The position numbers and the translations under genes were made by a program. From positions 1-64,000 of the forward strand of contig JABLUY010000008.1 of the NCBI GenBank assembly GCA_013306675.1: a DNA stretch of 64,000 nt, in the 5' to 3' direction. This DNA is from Thraustochytrium sp. TN22 (Eukaryota > Sar > Bigyra > Thraustochytrida > Thraustochytriidae). Below, one piece after another: positions 44,633 to 53,784 of the stretch. The notes under the pieces were generated by a model. The model had not been told where the DNA came from. It saw only the letters and a program-made list of their open reading frames with translations, and did no database searches. How positions within the stretch are numbered: the first letter of the stretch is position 1; each line of letters starts with the position of its first letter.

Positions 44633-46141
44633 TCACTGCAAGTCGGAACGCAGGGACGGCGTGCGCAGCCACTGGCCAACAACGTGGCGCAGGTAGGCGC
44701 GAGCATCGATGACAGTCTGCTGGTCGCCAGGAAGCGACTCGTGGGTCCAGGCGTGGTGGGAGGCGCCGAGGACGAGGAGCATGCGCTGTCCGGCGCGCTC
44801 TTGTTCTGGCGTCAGCGACTGGACGCTAAGCGAGAGCCACGGGTCAACGGTGCCGCCAATCCAGAGGATGCGCGGCGTGAGGATGCTGCCATCGCCGTAA
44901 TCGATGTTGGACCGCGCTACGGCTGCGCGGACCCTGTCCATGTCGGTGATGTTCTTGTACGGCGCACATGAGGACTCATACATGAAGTCTAGCGTGACGA
45001 GGCCCTGAGTAAAGATGCAGTCGCTGCCGGTCTCGCAGGTCTGCAGAAAGCCGAACTCAGTGCAAACCTGCCAGGTCCAGAGGTCGGCGTCCCAGCGCAG
45101 GCGCGGAGCGGCCTGGCGCATCATTTGCAGGTGCGGCAGTTGGGCAAGACTGGCGGAGTCGTCGTCCTGGCCTTGGCGCTGCTGGTGGCGCACCTTGGCG
45201 AGCGCCTGCAGCGGGTCGAGGTCGGCCTCAAGCATGACCCTGCAGATGCGCTCGATGTTGCAGCTTGGCGTCTCGCAGAGCGGGTCGTTGCCCTGCGCCG
45301 GGAAGTCGGCGACGCCGGTGCCGGCGAAGTCGCGCTGTGCGTCTAGCGACTCGAGCGTGTGCGACTCGAGCCCGAACCGCTGCTCGAGGTCGCGGAGCGC
45401 GGCGGGATCTTTAGCCTCGAAGATGTCGCCGATGTGGCGGTGGCCTTGGGCGATGCGGTCGCGGCAGGCCGGGGAGCCGCCCACCGTGGGCTCCGCAAAA
45501 GCGCGCGCCACATAGTCGTAGTAGCCCGGCATGGCGAATCGCACGTGCACCGGAGAGCTGGAGGAAACGGCTGCGAAGAAGAGGTGCGGAAATCGCGCGC
45601 GAGCGAAGGCGGCCAGCATGCCCGGGTACGATCCGCCGAAGAGGACCCAGCGGTTGCGCGGCGTGAGCCCGTAGGACTTGGCAGCGTGCTGGTGAAAGAG
45701 CGCAAGGTCCTCGAGCGCCTGGCGCGAGCTGAGGAAGCGCAGGTCGGCTGTGGCCTGCAGCGGCCAGTCCACCGGGCATGCCGTCGCGTTGCCCTGGCAC
45801 CCGTAGTAGCGGTGCTGCAGCGCAAAGAAGAGCGCGCCGGTTTCCTGCAGCCACTCTACGGCGTCATTGCAGTGCACGGACGCGCTCGCCACCGAGTCGT
45901 CCAGCGGCGGGCCCTCGCCGCCCACGCACAAGAAGACGGGTGCGCCCGAGTCCGGCCCGCGCCAGAAGGTGTCGTTCACAAAGTACTCCTGCGGCCAGCT
46001 GTCTGTGTTCGTCCCATCGAAGTGATCCTGCAGCGTCCAGTGGAACTCGCTGCTGGCGCGCGCGACCTGCGCCAGCTGCAGCGCCGCCGCCGCCGCCGCC
46101 GCCGCCGTTGCCGCCACGGCGCCCGCCGTCAGCCTCGCCAT
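44633..46141 (-). CDS. serine carboxypeptidase S28 family (lysosomal Pro-X carboxypeptidase / DPP7-like)
   Basis: 502 residues from the ATG at 46141. An Ala-rich signal peptide ends near residue 30. The mature part starts with FHWTLQDHF, the S28 opening (usually the partner of a DHF/N segment). PVFLCVGGEGPP is the oxyanion region, FFALQHRYYG the conserved RYYG block, and FGGSYPGMLAAFAR holds the nucleophile Ser171. Asp in GGTVDPWLSL and His in GASHHAWTHESLPGDQQ complete the triad. S28 enzymes cleave after proline (PRCP) or remove N-terminal dipeptides (DPP7) in lysosomes or outside the cell. Length (about 500) matches. Several cysteine pairs and NAT/NDT glycosylation sequons support secretion. 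PRCP versus DPP7 cannot be decided here. Upstream open frame encodes only the (GAGC)n leader. Confidence 0.92.
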   Translation of the reverse strand: MARLTAGAVAATAAAAAAAALQLAQVARASSEFHWTLQDHFDGTNTDSWPQEYFVNDTFWRGPDSGAPVFLCVGGEGPPLDDSVASASVHCNDAVEWLQETGALFFALQHRYYGCQGNATACPVDWPLQATADLRFLSSRQALEDLALFHQHAAKSYGLTPRNRWVLFGGSYPGMLAAFARARFPHLFFAAVSSSSPVHVRFAMPGYYDYVARAFAEPTVGGSPACRDRIAQGHRHIGDIFEAKDPAALRDLEQRFGLESHTLESLDAQRDFAGTGVADFPAQGNDPLCETPSCNIERICRVMLEADLDPLQALAKVRHQQRQGQDDDSASLAQLPHLQMMRQAAPRLRWDADLWTWQVCTEFGFLQTCETGSDCIFTQGLVTLDFMYESSCAPYKNITDMDRVRAAVARSNIDYGDGSILTPRILWIGGTVDPWLSLSVQSLTPEQERAGQRMLLVLGASHHAWTHESLPGDQQTVIDARAYLRHVVGQWLRTPSLRSDLQ

Positions 46142-47105
46142 GTGTCGGAGCGGAGCGGAGCAGAGCGGCGCAACCAAGCGAGCGAGCGAGCGAGCGAGCG
46201 AGCGAGCGAGCGAGCCTGCCGCCACGCCACGCAACGCGCGAATCCTCGCCGAAGCCACGCCGAAGCTATGCGAAGCCCGCCTGGGCTATGCCCCGTTGAT
46301 CCAGCACGGCTCCGAGTCGCCGCCGACGCTGTGGACGAACGTCAACAGATACGCTACTGTAAGTAACTAGGTGGCACTGCCACCACAGGCAACGTGGAAA
46401 GATCCACTGGCAGCACTTGCACCTGGCTCACTGGCAGGCTGGCCTTGGCCTGCACCACAGTTAGGCCTCAGCTCTCGACTCGTCCTTGTGCATCCTCACT
46501 GTCAGTGCCAGCCAGCTGTCCGAGTCACCCGCAAATCGCACCTGGCCGAGTTCTTTCCGCGCCCGGGCTCTGGCCGGCTCCGCGGTCCGCGCAGGCGCCC
46601 TTCGATCGATCGCCCTCCGCCTTGGAGGCTCGCGCCTCCTCGTCCTCCTCGCTCTAGCTCTGCTCCTCCTGCCTGCCTTTCTGCCTTTCTGCGTTCCCTT
46701 TTTCCGCGAGCCGCCTTCTACTTGAAGTCGAGCTCGCGCCAAAAGCCTTCCACCGCCGCTGCGGCGCTGCGGCCGCGGCCAGACTTGGCTTGGCGCGAGC
46801 TCGCGCCGGCGCCAGCAGAAGCGAAGGCGGAGGGCGGCGCGCGCGAGGTCCCGGGGTCCCGCTCGCGCGCGGCATTCATCGCTCTCTTCTCTTGCTCCTG
46901 GAAACTGGATTGCGGCCACGGCAGGGCCACTGCAGCGGTGCAGTGTGGCGCCAGTGGCCGGCTGGCGCGGAAGTGGAGTTTAGGCGCTATAGCCCTGTGT
47001 GGCGACAGCGCCGCGAGCCTTTCTTTCTTTATAGAGATCGACTCGGAGGCAAAACGAAAACTCGCGCGCGAAGGACGGGAGGGAGTCGGAGCGGCGCGCG
47101 GGAGC
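46142..47105. repeat. divergent promoter region with (GAGC)n tract
   Basis: 964 bp between the S28 peptidase (-) and the motif-repeat protein (+). About eleven GAGC units at about 46170-46214 start some 30 bp from the S28 ATG. The + strand frame stays open from 46371 to the next ATG at 47106 but lacks any ATG and any recognisable domain, so I treat it as leader. Confidence 0.75.
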
Positions 47106-48845
47106 ATGGCGCGCGCGGGGCTGGACGCGGCGGCGCTGGCGGCGGGCGGCAGCGACGTGGAGACCATCGTGAGCAGCGACGAGGACTCGGACGGAGAGGA
47201 GATCCTGGCCGAATGGGCATCGCCACCGGCATCGCCATGCACACCGCCGCCGCAGGGCGAGCGCGGGCCGCCGGCCGAGCGCGGCGCGTGGGAGACAGCC
47301 GCGCGCGAGCCGCAGCGCGCCGGGGCCCGCGAGGCCACGCGGGGAGGAGCGCCGGGCGCGCTGCTGCCAAAGCGCAAGCGCTTGACGAGGGATGGCCTGG
47401 ACCTGCCATCGCTCGCCGAGCAGCTCCTGCAACACCCCACCAAGCGAGAGCGGCGCACGCCGCAGGCCTTCGTGGCGGAGCCGGCCACGGCGCACAACAA
47501 GCAGCTACGCGCCGGCCCCGCGCCCGCGGCGCCGGCCGCCGCGAACCTGCGGCTCACGGCTAGGGCGACAGGCAGGTCCGCCGAGTCAGCTAACCACCGC
47601 GGGCCGTACACGGGCAAGCAGGAGAAAGACGGGGATCCCGGCGCGCTCCCCTCGGAGGGGCGCCATGGGCCACGGGCGGGCAGGCGGGCGGCGGCAGCGC
47701 CGCGCCGCGCTGACCTGCGCGTCAAGGTAAGCTCCGAGGCGGAACCCGAGGCGCTGGGGCGCATCGCATCGAGCACGAGCTCGACGTCTTCGCGATCCTC
47801 CACGTCCTCCATGGCCACTTCGGCGCTCCCTTCCAACTGCGCGGCCGCCGCTCGCGGCAGCCATGCGCTCGCCTGGGCGACCTCGCACGGCGCCACGCCG
47901 CGGGACCTTGAGGCGAGGACCTCGGAGTCGAAGAACCCGGAGTCGAAGAACCCGGAGGCGAGTAAGCCGGAGGGGTCCTCGCCTTGTCCGGCGCTGAGGA
48001 CTCCGGCGGCGGTCGCCCGGCACAGCATCCGTGGGCGCTCGGACAGCGGCGGCAGCCTCATCGGCACGGCTGGGGACGGCCGCCCGCTTATTTCCTCGAG
48101 CGGCCGCCGCATCAAGCAGGCCAGCATGTACGTGGCGGAGGCCGCCACGGTGCACAACAAGAAGCTTCGGCTCCAGGACTCTCGCGCTTTGGACGAGACC
48201 GCCAGCGCAGCCTCGGGCGGCAAGTCTTCGCAAACCACCTCGGAGTTCTCCGAGACGGGCGCCGCGCCTGCGGCGCTTTTTTCGCTCGCGGAGCTCGGCG
48301 GCGCCTCGCGCCGTTACGTCAAGCCGGTGGAGCTTTATGTGGCCGAGTCCGCCACGGACCACCTCCGGAAGCTGCGCAGGGAGCCCACCTCGGAGACCTC
48401 CCCTGCGCGCCCCAAGATTGCGCCGGTAGCTGCATCGGCAACCACAGCCCCTGCGGCCAGCGCCAGCTCCGGCGGTGGCAGGAAGCTTGCCGCGGCCGCT
48501 CCGCAGCCGGCCGTGCGTGTCGCTTCTGCTCCGGATCCCGTTGCGCAGACGCGCAGGCTTTCGAACGGGCGCGTGTCGCGGCCGGCGCCGCAGTACGTCG
48601 CGGAGCCGGCGACCTCGGATAACAAGCGACTTCGGCAGCAGCAGCAGCAGGTGGGCGCAGGAGACGAGGTGAGCGAGGCTGATCCGGAGGCTTACGAGGG
48701 TGGCGATGAGTCCGACGACGATGACGTGCGCGAAAATCAACCGGAGCACGACTTTAGTGGTGAAGAGAGTGCTGAGGATGCGCTGACGGACGAGGGCGGC
48801 GAGGACATTAATAGCGAGGATGACAACGACAACGATGCAGCTGAC

Positions 48846-48877
<32 letters not shown>

Positions 48878-49331
48878 TGACGACGAGGTGGTGATGATTC
48901 TCGTACCCAAGAAGAAGAGTTCGCGTGCTGCGTCTGCGTCCGCATCCGCGTCCGCGTCTGCGCAGCATGACGAAGGCGCTGAGGTCTTTCCGTTTCGGGC
49001 GTCCTCCAGCGGCCGCATTTTGAAGCGTGCCGAGTCCTACGTGGCGGAGCCCGCGACCCTGCACAACAAGAAGCTCAAGAAGATACTCTCGCGCTCCGAG
49101 AAGCGCGAACGCGCGGCGCAGCGGCCAAAAGCTTCGAGCAACAAGAGAAGGGAGAAGAAGGAAGAGACGCCTGCGTTCGTGTCGGCGCCCGTTGCTGCGA
49201 ATACGCCGCGGCACCCGGATGCGATCCCGTTTCGTGCGACCTCAAGCGGCCGCATACTGAAGAAGGCTGAGTCCTACGTGGCGGAGCCAGCAACCCTGCA
49301 CAACAAGAAGCTCAAGGGCTTGGTGCAATGA
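47106..49331 (+). CDS. acidic disordered protein with six copies of a YVAEPATxHNKKLR motif
   Basis: 741 residues from the first ATG (AGCATGG). Mostly Ser/Ala/Pro/Glu-rich and probably disordered, with an acidic block of about 13 consecutive Asp near residues 580-592 and Lys/Arg-rich patches that could be nuclear signals. Six copies of a short conserved motif begin at residues 122, 342, 411, 497, 645 and 724: FVAEPATAHNKQLR, YVAEAATVHNKKLR, YVAESATDHLRKLR, YVAEPATSDNKRLR and YVAEPATLHNKKLK twice. The last two and the second are preceded by an S-S-G-R-[IR]-[LI]-K-[RKQ]-A element about 12 residues upstream. Spacing between copies varies (69-220), so this is a conserved linear motif, not a solenoid. 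I do not know a family with it. It might bind a repeated partner, for example a chromatin or nuclear factor. Convergent with the ACBP gene. Confidence 0.7.
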
Positions 49332-49497
49332 GCAGCGAATTGCTCTCAGCCGGCTGTGGCCAAGGCAATGGAACATGAGCAAGTGAGAGAGACTGCGACC
49401 CAGACAGACGGGCACAGCGAGATGCAGAAGGAGAGCGAGCAGCTTTGGCAATGAATGCGTCGTTCGTCTTGCACTCTTCACACACCGTGATGGCCTC

Positions 49498-49538
<41 letters not shown>

Positions 49539-49734
49539 TTGACGTTCTCCTCTCTCTCTCCCCTGGCAGCCTGTTGTGTGAATGTGAATTTTCTGGTGAT
49601 GTTTGTCTTTGTTCAGATGAAATTTCTGGTGATGTCTGTTCTTGTTCAGGTGAATTATCTGGTGATGTCTGTTCTGTTTTTGTTCAGATGAAATGATTTC
49701 TGGTGATGTCTGTTTTTGTTCAGATGCAAACCGA
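49332..49734. repeat. convergent gap with (CT)n and a 33-bp repeat
   Basis: 403 bp between the motif-repeat gene (+) and the ACBP gene (-). (CT)n at about 49498-49532. Then four copies of a ~33-bp unit starting TCTGGTGATGT at 49592, 49625, 49658 and 49699, each ending near a GTTCAG. The array ends next to the ACBP stop codon, so it is in that gene's 3' UTR. Confidence 0.85.
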
Positions 49735-51030
49735 TCATGGACGCTTGGTCTTGACGAGTGCCGCGAGCTGGCGCAGGTGTGGGCTGTGCGCGTGGTAGCG
49801 CTTGGAAAGGTGGTGCAGTACGGCGAGAAGAGCAAATACAATAGAGCCGAGCGCCGAGGAAGAGAGCGAGGTGCGCTGGACAAAGGCCCAGACGCGGCGT
49901 CGCGCAAGCGCGCTGGCTCGTAGCTGCAGCACGACGACGGCGGCCAGCACCAGGGAGACAGATTTGCAAACGTCCGGGTTCACGCGCCTGAGAATGAGCG
50001 CCGTGACGCGGTCGCGCAGAGCGCGCGAGAAGAGACGCGCCGCGAGGTCGCTCTGGTCCTCGAGGCGCGCAGTCTTGCCAGCGTTGGGCGCGCTTGCGCC
50101 AGACGGACGAGCCTGCAGCGCCGGCCGAAAGGCGGCAGGCGTGCGTAGGCGCGCCTTCTGGCGCACGAACTCGTCCCCGGAGAGCGTGATGCGCTGCTGC
50201 CAAGCCGGCATCAGGTTAATGAGGCCGCGGGTGGTCATGAGCTTGCGCGTGCGCTCCGACATGTTGGCGAGCGCCTGCAGCTTGTCGTCCTCGGTCTTGC
50301 AGTAGAAGAGCGGGGAGATCTCTGTGATAAAGTCGCGGATGCGCTGCATGATGGTGCCCTCCATGATGACCTCCACGAGCGTCCTGTCAAGAAGGATGCG
50401 CTGCATAAGTGCCGGGTACATCGCGATGAGCCCGTTGGCGTCCAGCAGCGAGGCGAAGGCACCGGCAACACCCAGAAGGCCAGCCGCAGTGAGCGCCAGA
50501 AACGCGAGCGCCGCGGGGCTCAGCGTGCTGACCAAAAAGCCCAGCACGCCCACGGCGCTCACAGCGAGGCTCGCCATGACGGTCGCCATGAAGGCGGATG
50601 GCGCCGATGCAGCCACATCTATGGCGGCCTTGGCGGCGTCCACGGGCAGGGGCTTGGGCCTCGGCACAACCACCGTACCGGCGGGGGCCGCCGAGCCTGC
50701 CGACGAGGACAAGACCTTGGCCGGCGGCGCCGGCGCCGCGGCAGGCGGCGCCGGCGGTGAGGGCGCGCGCCACGCACGGTCCGCGCCGCTGACTGTGTCC
50801 ACGTAGGCCTTCATGGCCTCGGCCTGCGGCGTGCCGCGCAGGCTGTTCCACGCCTTCCACTTGGCGTACGCCACAGCGTTCACGATGGACGGTGCCTGCG
50901 CGCCACAGTCGCCTTGCCTCGCCTGCTTGTACAGCGCGTACAGCTTCAGCTTGTCGGCCTCCGCCAGCCGCAGCGCTTTGGCGGTCTGCACGTGGTCCAC
51001 CGCCGCGTGAAAGGCGTCCACTCCTGACAT
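49735..51030 (-). CDS. membrane-anchored acyl-CoA-binding protein
   Basis: 431 residues from the ATG at 51030. The acyl-CoA-binding (ACBP) four-helix domain fills residues 1-82: FHAAVDHVQTAKALRLAEAD, then LKLYALYKQARQGD (with the Tyr and Lys that contact CoA) and AKWKAWNSLRGTPQAEAMKA followed by YVDTV. A Pro/Ala-rich linker leads to two hydrophobic segments at about 147-168 and 172-195. A cytosolic middle follows, then hydrophobic stretches near 355-375 and 395-412 and a basic tail. ACBPs carry long-chain acyl-CoA esters; membrane-anchored forms (ACBD4/5-like) tether organelles or donate acyl-CoA at the ER or peroxisome. The domain after the ACBP part is not recognised. The frame upstream to 51339 has no ATG-led homology. 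It lies just downstream of PSD on the same strand. Confidence 0.85.
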   Translation of the reverse strand: MSGVDAFHAAVDHVQTAKALRLAEADKLKLYALYKQARQGDCGAQAPSIVNAVAYAKWKAWNSLRGTPQAEAMKAYVDTVSGADRAWRAPSPPAPPAAAPAPPAKVLSSSAGSAAPAGTVVVPRPKPLPVDAAKAAIDVAASAPSAFMATVMASLAVSAVGVLGFLVSTLSPAALAFLALTAAGLLGVAGAFASLLDANGLIAMYPALMQRILLDRTLVEVIMEGTIMQRIRDFITEISPLFYCKTEDDKLQALANMSERTRKLMTTRGLINLMPAWQQRITLSGDEFVRQKARLRTPAAFRPALQARPSGASAPNAGKTARLEDQSDLAARLFSRALRDRVTALILRRVNPDVCKSVSLVLAAVVVLQLRASALARRRVWAFVQRTSLSSSALGSIVFALLAVLHHLSKRYHAHSPHLRQLAALVKTKRP

Positions 51031-51845
51031 GGAGGATGGATGGAGGAGTTCGCCTGCCGCGCGTTCGGCCCTGTCTGCCTGCCTGGCGCTGCTGCTGCGC
51101 AGGCCACCCCGTGCGGCTCTGCCACCAGCGCCGCGGCCTCGCTGTCGCCGCCGCCGCCGCTGCTCGGGCTGCCGCCTCCGCTCGGGTTCTGGCGGCGCAA
51201 GCGCGCGCAAGCAAGGCTTTTGCGGCGGTAATAAAGTAAAGTAGCCTTCGCACTCCTGGCTGTGGCTGGCCACGGTGGCTAATTTGGCTAAAGTCGCGCG
51301 CGTGCAGTGAAGCGGCGGCCACGCGTAAGTTAGGCCCAAGGCCTAAACTCATCGAACAGGGGGTCTTCCGTCGCCGCGGGTGTGACGTACCAGCTGAGGA
51401 GCCCGCCGGGGTCTCGGTAGGTAAGGTCTACTAAGGTGGTACCACTCTCGATTCGGACCACGAGGAGGCAGGCAGGCACTACGTGTACGCAGACAGGCAG
51501 ACAGGCAGACAGGCAGCATTGAGCCCTAACAGGAAGAGTCTGACTCGGACAGACTGTGAAGATGGAGACAAAGCAAGCCAAGAAGGCTATGTCCGACCAA
51601 CAGCGCGAGGATAACGAAAGAATTGTGGAGATTGTTGTGAAAAGTGACTGCATGCACGAGGAAGCGACGACAACGTTCCTCCTCGCAATAGAATGGTAAG
51701 CGGCTGGGACTCTAGAGAGGGTGTGCTGCCTCAATACGTGCAACCAGCGCCCTCGCGCGCCTCTGTGCTGACTACCTGCCTGCCTTTCCAGCTCTGCTTC
51801 TGCTTCCCCCCTGCATTTTGGTTATTCCGAGGAAGCGAGTTGAAA
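51031..51845. other. gap between ACBP start and PSD end
   Basis: 815 bp between two minus-strand genes. It includes a (GACAGGCA)n run at about 51490-51516 and a GCTGCT/GCC-rich leader next to the ACBP ATG. Nothing else recognised. Confidence 0.5.
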
Positions 51846-53102
51846 TCAGAGTGTCTTGGTGGCGATGAGCTGGCCCATGCGCACAACGTCGCCCTCGCGC
51901 ACTGTAAAGTCAAAGTCGGCCGGGGTCTCCGCAATGATGACAACAGTAGAGCCGAGGTTGAAAGCGCCCATACGGTCGCCGCGCTCATGCAGGTGCGAGG
52001 AGATCTCGCGCTCAAAGCACGGCGTGCGCGGGCACTGAAAGGGCCAGCCAGAGGCCTGGTTGGTGACCAGGTCCGGCTCGCAGGCGAGGTCGATGGAACC
52101 GACGTTGAGCGCGCCGACGGCAGTGAAGCTGAGGAAGCCGTGCTCCCAGGTGCCGTTGAGCACGACGCGCTCGTTGGTGCAGTAGAGCTCGGGAATGTGG
52201 CGCGCTGCCCAGGGCTTGACGGGCAGCAGGTTGCCCGGGAAGTGGCGCCGCTGCTTGACCTCCCAGTCGGCCGGCGCATGAAAGTGATGGTAGTCGCCCG
52301 GTCCCAGGTAGATGACGATGGTGCGCAGAATCTTGCCGCTCTTGGCCACGGCCTCGACCGTGCTAATGTCGCTCGCCGTGGACATGGCCTCCAGGTCCGA
52401 GAGCGCCGCCTCCATGGATTCGTCCCAGAGCTTCTGGTCAAAGCCAGCCGGCAGAGGGCCAATGAAGCTCTCGATGTGGTAACGCACGCCCTTGACCTGC
52501 TCCAGCACGAGATGGCCGACGCGGTTCATCGCCACGGCGCCCACGTGCAGTACCTTTCCGTCCACGGGGCTCACCAGACTGCTGGGCGTCTGGTCCACGG
52601 GCCGCAGCCCGGGCTTGAGCGGCCGCAGGAAGAACTCGCGCAGCGAGGCGTACTCCTCCAGCGGCAGCGCCATCTCGTCCAGGTTGCAGTTGAAGGTGCG
52701 CGCCCAGGCGCCGAAGACCACGTGCTTGAGCGGCGTCGGCAGCGTCAGCTGCGTGAGCCGGCCCCACAGGTGCGAGAGCCACCGATACGGGATGGCGTGC
52801 ACAAGGAAGGCCAGCCACCAGTCGTACGCGAGCACCTTGACGCGCAGCCGCCGCCGGTGCGCGGCGCCCGCCGCCAGCTTGGCCCCCTTCCATCCCACCT
52901 CGAGCGAGTACGAGAGCCCAGTGCCGGCGAGGAACAAGAACACCACCACCGACAGCAGCATCGCGTCGCACTGCAGCAGCGCCGGCTGCGCGCTCTCCTG
53001 CGCGCCGGCCGCCGTCGCCATGCCGCCCTCCTCGCGCGCTTCCGACAGCGCCAGCGCGGACGACGCGCTCACCGCCGCCGCCGCCGCTGCCGCCGCCGAC
53101 AT
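51846..53102 (-). CDS. PSD: phosphatidylserine decarboxylase (type I, mitochondrial-type)
   Basis: 418 residues from the ATG at 53102 (a second ATG lies at 53021). A membrane segment at about 46-66 follows a short Ala-rich N-terminus. PISD-type blocks are clear: HAIPYRWLSHLWGRL, LREFFLRPLKPGLRPVD, SLVSPVDGKVLHVG and EQVKGVRYHIESFIG. The autocatalytic LGST motif is at residues 383-386 with Ser385 as the cleavage and pyruvoyl-forming residue. The enzyme splits itself at that Gly-Ser bond and makes phosphatidylethanolamine from phosphatidylserine at the inner mitochondrial membrane. Ala-rich rather than Arg-rich N-terminus leaves targeting uncertain; the frame continues upstream through an Arg-rich stretch with no ATG, so a spliced or non-ATG start could add a presequence. 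Enzyme call firm. Confidence 0.93.
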   Translation of the reverse strand: MSAAAAAAAAVSASSALALSEAREEGGMATAAGAQESAQPALLQCDAMLLSVVVFLFLAGTGLSYSLEVGWKGAKLAAGAAHRRRLRVKVLAYDWWLAFLVHAIPYRWLSHLWGRLTQLTLPTPLKHVVFGAWARTFNCNLDEMALPLEEYASLREFFLRPLKPGLRPVDQTPSSLVSPVDGKVLHVGAVAMNRVGHLVLEQVKGVRYHIESFIGPLPAGFDQKLWDESMEAALSDLEAMSTASDISTVEAVAKSGKILRTIVIYLGPGDYHHFHAPADWEVKQRRHFPGNLLPVKPWAARHIPELYCTNERVVLNGTWEHGFLSFTAVGALNVGSIDLACEPDLVTNQASGWPFQCPRTPCFEREISSHLHERGDRMGAFNLGSTVVIIAETPADFDFTVREGDVVRMGQLIATKTL

Positions 53103-53784
53103 CGCCGGCCGCCTGCGCGCCGCTCCTCGCCTGCACTGCGCCCGCGCGCCCTTCCGCCCGCCCGCAAGCCTCGCCGTGCGCAGCTCCGCGGGCGTAGCGT
53201 ACTGGACGGACGACCGCGGCGCCGCTCCGGGTCTGCTCCGGCTTGGACTTCGAGTCGGCGGCGCGCGTCTCCGACTTGCACGCTGCCGTCGCGCTGTGGC
53301 GCGAGCCTCCTCCACCCTAGGCCTAAATGAACCGCAACCGTGACGTCATGTCAGGGCAGGCATGATGCCGCCAGCCACTGGCGCTACCTACAAGCCTAAG
53401 TTAGTACAAGGCAGGCCACGGTGGTGCAGTGCGGCAGTGCAACCGCCACGCGGCAGCCACGGGCATGATCGCGCGCTCGCTCGCCGGCGATCTTTGCCAG
53501 ACAGTCTCGACCTACCTCGACTGGCCGGGCCGCGACGGCGAGCGAGGCGAGGAGAGCCTATCAGAGAGCGAGCTGGGTGCCAGGCATCCCGCTTCGTAGC
53601 GGTGGCGTGTGCCACGTTCGGCTGGTACTTGCTCGTTCCGCCGCGTGCGAGCAGGGAGAGATCGAGAAATCGACTGCCTGCCTGGACGGAACTTGATCAG
53701 AAGAAGGGCTCGGCTACTTTACATTGGCGAACGATTGGTCAGGTGGACGGAGAGGCGAGACAGACGGCTGCTACTTGCCTAGGC
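53103..53784. other. gap between PSD start and the STAND gene end
   Basis: 682 bp between two minus-strand genes; promoter region of PSD plus the 3' region of the TIR-NACHT-WD40 gene. No repeat array or gene recognised. Confidence 0.5.

Noticed and set aside
47586-49214. 542-residue minus-strand frame opposite the motif-repeat gene
   Set aside because: Antisense shadow. The repeated motif is conserved only in the + strand reading.
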